DNA of 16,199 nucleotides. Origin: Gymnopilus junonius. Lineage: Eukaryota > Basidiomycota > Agaricomycetes > Agaricales > Galerinaceae. Positions 9,746 through 16,199 of this stretch are shown here, in pieces. The position numbers and the translations under genes are program-made. Under the pieces are notes generated by a model. The model was not told the DNA's origin. It was given only the letters and a program-made list of their open reading frames with translations, and made no database searches. The stretch is from the NCBI GenBank assembly GCA_015501075.1, contig JADNYJ010000680.1:1-16199 (forward strand), given 5' to 3'. Numbering within the stretch: the first letter of the stretch is position 1; each line of letters begins with the position of its first letter.

Positions 9746-10384
9746 ATGCAAACGGTAATCGTCACCAAACCCAGCCGTGCCGCTCCACCTCCACCATTCA
9801 AGTCGTTCCATACTCTCTTCCCCGGAATGTCAGCCGCCTTTTCGGATGGTGAATATGACCCTACGACTGTCGCTCCGCCCCATTACTCTTACCCTCTCTC
9901 TTCCTTAACTCCCATGCCGGAGCTCTTCACCCACATTATACGTATCGTTCATCCCTCAGTGCGCCTTTCCAAGGTGGGCTGCAAATACAGTTACAGCGAG
10001 GCGACAGCCCAGGATCGTTCAGAGCTTACATCCGGAGAATCGTGGATAAACTACGATGAAGCTTCGATGAAGATTGTGCTCACCCTTGTCGTCTCCGCAG
10101 AACCTGTAGTACCGGAAAATGTCCCTTCGTTAACACTGGATCAGGCCATCATCACGAGAGATTTTATCTCTCTCGCCCTTCCTTACTCCCCTTACTGCCA
10201 ATATAAGCCTCGATCTACATCCCTGCCGCCTACTCCTTATCCTCCTCATGTCCTCATTACAGGTCCCGAGGACTTCACGCAAGAAACTGCCCTTGATATT
10301 TCATTTATTTCCGCCTCCTACTATGCATTCGTCACTACATCCTCAATACCCGCGGCCCTCCGGAGGTTCAAGAATACAGTGTGA
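9746..10384 (+). CDS. Hypothetical protein, frame continues past an in-frame TGA to 10585
   Basis: An intronless frame of 212 codons from ATG 9746 (MQTVIVTKPSRAAPPPP) to TGA at 10382. The same frame then stays open for 66 more codons (DAFETAKCRRLIKRYSYD to the TGA at 10583) and still reads like protein. The N-terminus is proline-rich. The segment ISLALPYSPY followed by HVLITGPEDFTQ and a hydrophobic helix resembles, from memory, short agaricomycete proteins with a phosphatase-like fold (their LPYSPY...VLLTAP pattern), but no HCxxGxxR active site is present, so I assign no activity. The break may be a CGA-to-TGA nonsense change. No canonical intron would remove it. The end converges with the minus-strand gene ending at 10689. 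Confidence 0.55.
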   Translation: MQTVIVTKPSRAAPPPPFKSFHTLFPGMSAAFSDGEYDPTTVAPPHYSYPLSSLTPMPELFTHIIRIVHPSVRLSKVGCKYSYSEATAQDRSELTSGESWINYDEASMKIVLTLVVSAEPVVPENVPSLTLDQAIITRDFISLALPYSPYCQYKPRSTSLPPTPYPPHVLITGPEDFTQETALDISFISASYYAFVTTSSIPAALRRFKNTV

Positions 10385-10688
10385 GATGCCTTTGAGACGG
10401 CTAAGTGCAGGCGCTTGATCAAACGTTATTCTTATGACGCAGAAGGTGAGGAGCACAAACATGGATACTCAGAGAGAGAGACCGATATTCTGACATGGGT
10501 TTCGATTATCGACCGCACACCATATCCTATACTGCAAGTTTTCACCGAGGAAAATTGTCCAAAATATATTTCTCGATATGAGTGAAGGAGTGAAGGCGAC
10601 TTGTTTTCTGTAATTCCTTCTGAAGATATATCAATATAGTACATGACTCTTTTATCAGTGTATACCCGTTCTAATACATATGTAGTAT

Positions 10689-12090
10689 TCATTTGTTAAT
10701 GATAACCTTACCGACGTCCTCCGAGCTGCTCCCCGAATCGGCAGCAGATGACGCTGTTCCCGTTGTCTCGGTCACCGATGGTCTTGTGCGCGGTTGAAGA
10801 ACAAGTCGTTTGTGTTGTTGAGGTTCAAGGGCTAAAATCTCCACAATTAGTACACTAGACACTATATATCGCCGCAGAAATGACTCACGTTTGGCAGCAG
10901 CACCTCCTGCTTCAGCGCTCTGGGCACTGAGCATCGAAAAGATGTTTGAGCCGGTGTTCGTGCGAGAGATGGACTCCCGTTTAACATCATTACCCTTCTT
11001 TCCGGAAAATATATTGCTCGGTCCAAATGTGATGGGCTGACCCTTGGTGATCTGCCCATAGTCGGAGAGGTCACCAGCCTTGGTGGGTGGTCGTGCGGCT
11101 CCGCTTCCAGCAACAGCCCAGCCATCTGGATTGACCTGAGGGTATTCATTACTGTCACCACCGCCTCTTGATCCGCCTCGGGGCATGTTAATTTGCCGAT
11201 AATAAGACTCTTTTTCTTGAGCAGTACCAGCATTACGAGGAATCCATTTACGTTCGCGTAGTTCAAGCAAGTCCTATAGCACGTCATCAGCAAACCCAGC
11301 ATTTTTCAGAGAAAAGAAGGGAACAGACCTGAAGCATAAACTGCATACGAAGAGTGACATTGGGGTTCTTTGTGAGCTCTTTCATCCGTGCAAAGTAAAC
11401 GTCCATGTGAGCACGGGCCTTGGGATGATCGAGAATGGCACCAACAGTGGTCAGAAGTTTGCAGAGGGACTCAATCTCCTCTTCTTCTGGATTGTCGAGG
11501 TTTCCGAGCAACTTCTTCACACAATTGTGCATGATACGTTCCGTGAGCATTTGCACCTTGAACAGCTCGCCAAAGAACTTCATGAAACCGACCTTTTGCT
11601 TGGCTTTTCGCGCGGCGTAATATTCATCGGAATAAAGGACAACTTCGCCGTCCTTGCCCTCCTCCTTGGTCTTCTCACTCGCGGCCTCGTCTTCCGTGGC
11701 TTTCGAGGTAGCGGAGGCGGCAGCGACCAATCCGCGCTCGAATTCCTCCTGACACATGTTAAGGAGGTACTTGCGGAACAATTGACCACCAGCAATGGGT
11801 TTACCCTCATTGTTCTTGATGCCGTCGTCCTGGACTTTGGGACTGATCTGCTGCATCATCTTCCTGCACAGACGCGCGTACATCGTGGACCTTGTCGCCT
11901 CATCCGTGGCCTTCTCGAAGACAAGACGGGTAACATGGATGATGGTTCGTCCGTCCTTCTCCTTCTCGGATTTGTTGGCCCAGGAAATGATCTGATCAGA
12001 GATAGAGTCGAAGTTCCCTATGGTCAGCATGTTGAGAAGACCCTTGACCTTGCGGTCAACCATTTGAGGAGAGTCAACGTCGCCTTGCAT
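10689..12090 (-). CDS. eIF4G-like MIF4G-domain protein, N-terminally truncated
   Basis: Spliced exons 11329-12090, 10889-11273 and 10689-10831 give a continuous 429-residue ORF; junction phases and splice signals (GTCTGT/CTATAG, GTGAGT/TTTTAG) are good. Residues 1-254 are a MIF4G domain, the eIF4A-binding HEAT repeat fold of translation factor eIF4G: SPQMVDRKVKGLLNMLT, FDSISDQIISWANKSEKEKD, GKPIAGGQLFRKYLLN, QMLTERIMHNCVKKLLGN, EEEEIESLCKLLTTVG and KARAHMDVYFARMKELTK. Then come LRERKW, MPRGGSRGG, DGWAVAGSG and KRESISRTNTGSN, regions also usual in basidiomycete eIF4G. It ends after KRLVLQPRT with an acidic Ser stretch; no MA3 domain follows. Expected conserved residues have drifted (for example FERGL where FERGW is usual), so this is a second copy, not the main eIF4G. 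Upstream, in-frame stop TAG (12097-12099) cuts it from the decayed N-terminal half. Confidence 0.75.
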
Positions 12091-12096
12091 GACTTT

Positions 12097-12915
12097 CTAT
12101 CCCAGCGGTGAGCAGAGACTTGGAGGTGCGACAGGCTCAAGGTTGGCCTGTTGTTGATTCTGGTAGTTTTGGTTTGCTGACCACCAGGAGCCCTGTTGGT
12201 CTCTCCTCTCTTCTCACCTCACTTGCTGCAGGATCGATCACGAAGAGGTGCATCTGGACCACCTTGGGACCACCTTAACTGACAGTCCGCGTGACAGCAA
12301 CAGGCCGGTTGGGAAACGCATCGGCACCGGTACCAGCGACGGAAACTGCACGATTACCTACGCTCCAGTAGACATGGCTAAGGTCTTCGCTGCTGAGCTT
12401 GCATGAACTGGTGGCAAGGTTGTTCATGCTGAATGGATTGGAAGTGCTCTTGCCGAAAGTTACTGAGGAGAAGCAGAGACCGATGGAACCCTGGGAGGAG
12501 CAGCAACGCCGGAGGCCTGAACCTTGACAGTGACGGCCAGGGCCGCCACGGGTTATACCGTCCTGCGTGCATTGAAGATTGATCTGCTGGTTCTAAACCA
12601 ACGAGAGGTGGAAACATGGCGTGCAAGCCTGCATGAACTGCATAGAGAATTCGCGATCCTATCCACAGACAAAAATGAGCGTTAGAGAAAAAAAGATGCA
12701 CTTAGAATGAAAATGTACCTGTATATGCCAACTTTAATATATTCGTTCAACTCTGGCCACGGGTGGAGGACACCCTCGGGGTACTGAACAGTCGAGACAT
12801 CCGTAATGAATCTAATGATGCGGGCAGTGGCAAGGGCGGTTCGAGGAGCGGGGACATTCGTCTTCTTGGCGACGGAAAGGCCGAGAGGACCGAGGCGTTG
12901 TCTCCTTTGAAGTCC
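12097..12915 (-). pseudogene. Decayed N-terminal half of eIF4G-like gene
   Basis: Pieces of the eIF4G middle region lie in order but in shifting frames. APRTALATARII then YPEGVLHPWPELN is seen at 12726-12840. After a 60-nt intron-like gap come DREFSMQFMQAC (12658 down) and, in another frame, PPLVGLEPADQSSMH. Next is KSTSNPFSMNNLATSS with NRAVSVAGTG (about 12310-12450), then stops and GEKRGETN. QGSWWSANQNYQNQ and ANLEPVAP lead to LQVSAHRWDRK in a further frame, next to the MIF4G ORF. At least four frame changes and several stops are needed to read through. The eIF4E-binding motif YxxxxLphi appears as Y-DREF-S-M, with Leu replaced by Ser. Homology is recognised from memory of the family. Confidence 0.7.
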
Positions 12916-12939
12916 TTTCGGTTATTGAATATTGAAGAT

Positions 12940-13329
12940 TCACATGACCTGATTATTACTGACGCTTGTGGCCCGGACATTATCCCGGTCAATTCGAAAG
13001 ATTGTTGGATTGGGGTCCGCATTGATATTGACAATCGTCACAGAAGGCTGAGTGTTATCGCAACCAATGTCGGACATGACTGCAGCGAGAGGCAGCACTT
13101 CATTCAAATAAAATGGAGTCATTCGCTTGTCAGAATAGCAACGTGGTTGAAAGAAGACGCGCTCATCGTCAATCTAAACTTCACTCCAAACAATTTATCT
13201 GTCGTAGCTTCGTCGAAGGACGATTGGCTCGAAATTGACTGTCTGGTAAGGAGTATATCAGCCATAACTTACCTTGAAGGACTCACAATTCTCCCTCGAA
13301 GTGAAGCCGAATATAACACTGCCGAACAT
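12940..13329 (-). CDS. Possible two-exon hypothetical protein
   Basis: Exon 13273-13329 (MFGSVIFGFTSRENCESFK) ends at a consensus donor GTAAGT. A 99-nt intron with acceptor GTTTAG leads in phase to exon 12940-13173, which reads IDDERVFFQPRCYSDKRM, then VTIVNINADPNPTIFRID and stops at TGA 12940; total 96 residues. Codon choice looks coding-like. The last CAG|GTCATG could instead be a donor into the eIF4G relic, making this part of the old N-terminus. The opposite strand also has a 199-codon frame (12763-13362). I recognise no family. Confidence 0.35.
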
Positions 13330-13535
13330 TGCGTATTGAGGAGAAGAAGGAAAGTATATTGAATAAATTCTAGTTCATGATATCTACGTGATCGAGGCAC
13401 CAGGCAAATTATCGCTGAGACGCCACTCAGTCCTCTTCCAATCTCCCTGTACCTTTCCTTGACACCTGCTCATTGTTCATTTCGTCGGAAGACGTGGAAT
13501 CAATAGGTACCAGTTTGTTCATTTTGTGTCCAGTT
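13330..13535. other. Short intergenic stretch
   Basis: No coding sequence seen; this is the 3' flank of the DUF6697-like gene and the upstream side of the small hypothetical gene. Confidence 0.4.
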
Positions 13536-15760
13536 CTAAGAGGAAAAGTCCTCACTTTCATCGCTACTTTCCCTCAATTCGTCATCCTCATTCTCAGATG
13601 AGGGAACAACCATGCGCTGGTGTTTTTTCTTCTGAGCTTCAGATTGTTGCTTTACATTCCTCTTGCTTTTACGCTCGTCTGGTGGTAGATGTGCTTTTTC
13701 GCGTTCACGTCGTTCACAGTTTGCCTGCGCTTGGATAAAGCCTTCGGCGTGTTCGTGCTCGTAAGACACGCACTCCAATCTCACGATACTGATATACTAA
13801 AAACCGCAAACATAAGCTCTTTGAGTAAACGACCATGTTGAGGAACCTACCTCATCACCACGTTCAAATGCCTCAACGACATCAGCATCAGAAAGTGAGT
13901 TAAGGTAATTCTTTCGTCGCAATGAGGGTAGACTCCTCTGCGATCTGTTGCTCTGTAGGTTCAGTTTGCAGTCTCTTCCTAAGGGTGATACGAGCACGGA
14001 GATCACGATAGACTGGATATTTCTTATGTGTCGCGATTTTCTGTCCCCATGCGTTCTTGACCTAAATATATTAATCTGGGATCTTAATAAGTTACAAATG
14101 TGAAAGACGTACCGCCTGATCTTGGGCCGAAAACTCCTCCTTTGTCATTTTGCCAACTTTCTTGCACGTATACTCTCCAGCGTAATTCAGTCGCACTTTC
14201 TTGCTGCCATTTGCTTTTATAAAGAGGGTCCATGGGCCATCTTTGCACATTTCCTCGCGGCAGCTCAGAAGTAAACCAGGTTCTCCAGGTGAATGCGGCA
14301 TCTCCGGGTTCAATCCAATTGTAGGCAACAAGAACTTAAGAGGGAGATTCTTCTTTTTCGACTTCCACAAAAAGCCCATTCCAGGAAGGCCGTACTCCTC
14401 GCTCAATGCTTTTCGAGAGACCTGTACAGATAAGGGAGGCGGCTGAATCAGAAACGCATGGGCATCACGCAGATACATGGAAATTTCGGACTGATCCAAG
14501 GTGAAGTAGCCACCTTCTGTTTTCGCTTTTCCTTTTCCCTTTCGGTCGCTCGGTACAGGAACTTGAGGTTTAGGTCTCCGGATCAGAGGTGTAGGCAGTG
14601 TGTTCAGCTCCTCCAGTTGGTTGGAGGTAGCGGGCGGGAGTGGGTCAGAAGGAGTAACCAACCTACGTGCACCTGAGACAGTTGAAGGCATTTTAGAACT
14701 CGGCAAAGAAGATGCTCCGACCGGAGAAGATATCGACGTCCAGATTTGATCCTCATTGGGAGAAGGTGAGCCTTCAGGTGAAAGGTAGATTCTATCAATA
14801 GAACTCATTCCCAGTCGTGTACGTGCAGAGGGTGTTTCGGGTACAGCTTTTTGGGATGGGGTACCGATCGCAGACGTTGGAGGCGAGGGGTCAGATGTTC
14901 TGGAAATGGCTTGTCGTTCTGCCATGGTGACAGGTAAGCGTGAAAATTTCCGAATAGGCCGCCTTTGCCTCTTTGTAGAAATGGCATCGAATTACTAAAA
15001 TATCTGTCATAATCTGCAAAATGAGGAGAATGAAACTCAACTAACTGAAGAATCTTGCTTTTCAACATCATTATCATCTTTGGAGATAAATCTCTACCAG
15101 GAGACGCTGAGTTAGGAAAAACAACGAGTGCTCAAAGGCGCTGCACCTTTCTCTTCTTCTCAGTTGTTGCTAGTTCTATCTTGGCCTTACGATGTGATGC
15201 AGGCAATACTTTGATAGCGACCTGAAAAAAAGGAGAGAGAGATCTTCAAAAAATCATAATGAAATTGTAAATTCACTTGTACAATACCTTTGCCTCTGGT
15301 AATTTAGTTTTCGATGGTTTTGGAGGTGTTTGCAACATCTGCACCTCCATCTATTGCCAGTTTAGAGAAATATAAATCTTTGAATAGAATCACAAGCCCA
15401 CCTCCGTGCCAGAAGAAACTGTGAGAGCATCTGAGGCAGATGGCTGAGATGGTGCAGACCCCGAAGCATTATTGGGCGCGGAGGTCGCGATTTGGGATCG
15501 TAAATCTGTTATTTCGAACTCCTTAACGGAACAAGGGTTTTCATAGTAAGTATATGAAATAGGGAACACGAATTCTTTGTAATTAAACTCGCCAACTTCA
15601 TCCGTTTACTCCTTTCTTCCTCGTATTGCTTCTCTAAGCCATGGTAGGCAGATCGCGCTTTCTTGGCCTCTTCTTCCGATTCTAAGGCAAGCTGCCTGAA
15701 CCTGCGTAAAGCTTTGACCTCGGCCTCCAAATTAGCTATCCTTGACGACTGGGCATCCAT
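13536..15760 (-). CDS. DUF6697-like coiled-coil protein, with two frame breaks
   Basis: Eight exons: 15589-15760, 15402-15521, 15288-15350, 15147-15221, 15046-15093, 14113-14970, 13851-14061 and 13536-13796, roughly 600 codons. The N-terminus (MDAQSSRIANLEAEVKALRR and on) is a coiled coil. A Ser/Pro/Thr-rich linker follows, with a basic RKGKGKAK. The C-terminal domain has ALSEEYGLPG, LKFLLPTIGLNPEMP, SPGEPGLLLS, NYAGEYTCKKVGKMTKEEF, WGQKIATHKK, RARITLRKRL, DVVEAFERGDE and LECVSYEHEHAEGF. This pattern I recall as the agaricomycete DUF6697 domain, of unknown function. A basic, then acidic tail ends it (SSENEDDELRESSDESED). Two breaks: exon 1 does not meet exon 2 (EFEITDLRSQIA) in phase, and near 13897-13910 IATKELP runs into a stop while LNSLSDADVV continues one frame over. 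Decay or base-call error both fit. Confidence 0.65.
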
Positions 15761-15895
15761 GATGACTTGATGATGGCAGGCGGCGGTGACAACTGAAGTG
15801 ACAGATGGCAAACGCGAACGCCACGTGATAGAAACACATGATTGGTGTCCGGAGCCTGGACCCATATTCCAAACGGGGAGTTCTCCGTCTCTGAA

Positions 15896-16195
15896 ATGCT
15901 GTATCGTCTTCTCATCCTTACTGCTATGAGGAATTTCAGCAATTATCTGGATTTGCTATGGGGAACTTGCTGTGAGTACCTCGTCGCCAACTTTCTTTCG
16001 ACTAATTGTTCGTTTTCGATGGACTGATTACTTCTGATAGGTTGCATGAAAACAATAGACGACTCTCATTTTCTATCTCGAACAAAAGCACATCCAAGAG
16101 AACTACAGATCGATGAAGAATTTTCCATGCGAAATTATACACTCAATGCTTCAGGGATATTCATCGCAGAGCGGCCATCGAAACATTATACGTAG
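15896..16195 (+). CDS. Possible small two-exon ORF, unidentified
   Basis: Exon 15896-15971 (MLYRLLILTAMRNFSNYLDL) ends at a consensus donor GTGAGT. A 69-nt intron with acceptor TGATAG joins in phase to exon 16041-16195, ending TAG: 76 residues. It is divergent from the DUF6697-like gene and would share its promoter. The frame is open further upstream to about 15842 without an ATG. No family recognised; the intron signals are the main support. Confidence 0.25.
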
Positions 16196-16199
16196 CAGC

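Noticed and set aside
10432..10692. 86-codon minus-strand frame beyond the eIF4G-like stop
   Set aside because: It overlaps the downstream part of the plus-strand ORF and shows no MA3-domain pattern, so it does not extend the eIF4G copy.
11407..12111. 234-codon plus-strand frame
   Set aside because: Exactly antisense to the MIF4G exon, whose protein motifs are unmistakable on the minus strand.

Overview
The window looks like nuclear DNA of an agaricomycete (mushroom-forming basidiomycete). Genes are cut by many short introns of about 46-100 nt with GTRNGT-type donors and CTAAY-like branch sites. The recognisable families also fit: a sugar-porter with ten visible exons, an NLR with an N-terminal MLKL-like helical domain, a three-finger C2H2 protein with a Ser/Pro/Tyr repeat tail, a DUF6697-like protein and an eIF4G relative. 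I see no bacterial-type operon, tRNA, rRNA, CRISPR array or recognisable transposon.

Layout. 1-1997 (minus): an MFS sugar transporter, intact as far as visible, whose 3' end leaves the window at base 1. 2553-4702 (minus): an NLR-type STAND ATPase with one internal frameshift and no C-terminal repeat domain. 5167-5337 (minus): a fragment resembling the transporter leader (50-nt intron plus a similar first-exon motif). 6566-8026 (plus): an intact three-zinc-finger protein, the middle finger on a 78-nt exon. 8027-9745: mostly non-coding, with a 31-bp tandem duplication and one weak minus-strand exon. 9746-10585 (plus): an unidentified ORF interrupted by one in-frame TGA. 10689-12915 (minus): an eIF4G-like locus; the N-terminal half, including the eIF4E-binding site, is wrecked, but a spliced 429-codon ORF with the MIF4G domain is open. 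12940-13329 (minus): a weak two-exon hypothetical gene. 13536-15760 (minus): a DUF6697-like gene of eight exons with two frame breaks. 15896-16195 (plus): a weak two-exon small ORF.

The genes do not form a pathway. The window mixes intact genes (transporter, zinc finger) with others carrying one or a few lesions while splice sites and flanking frames stay good. That pattern fits either recent gene decay in an accessory region or uncorrected indel errors in the assembly; the eIF4G N-terminal half, with many stops and substitutions, is clearly decayed. The most interesting loci are the MIF4G-only eIF4G derivative and the MLKL-like NLR.
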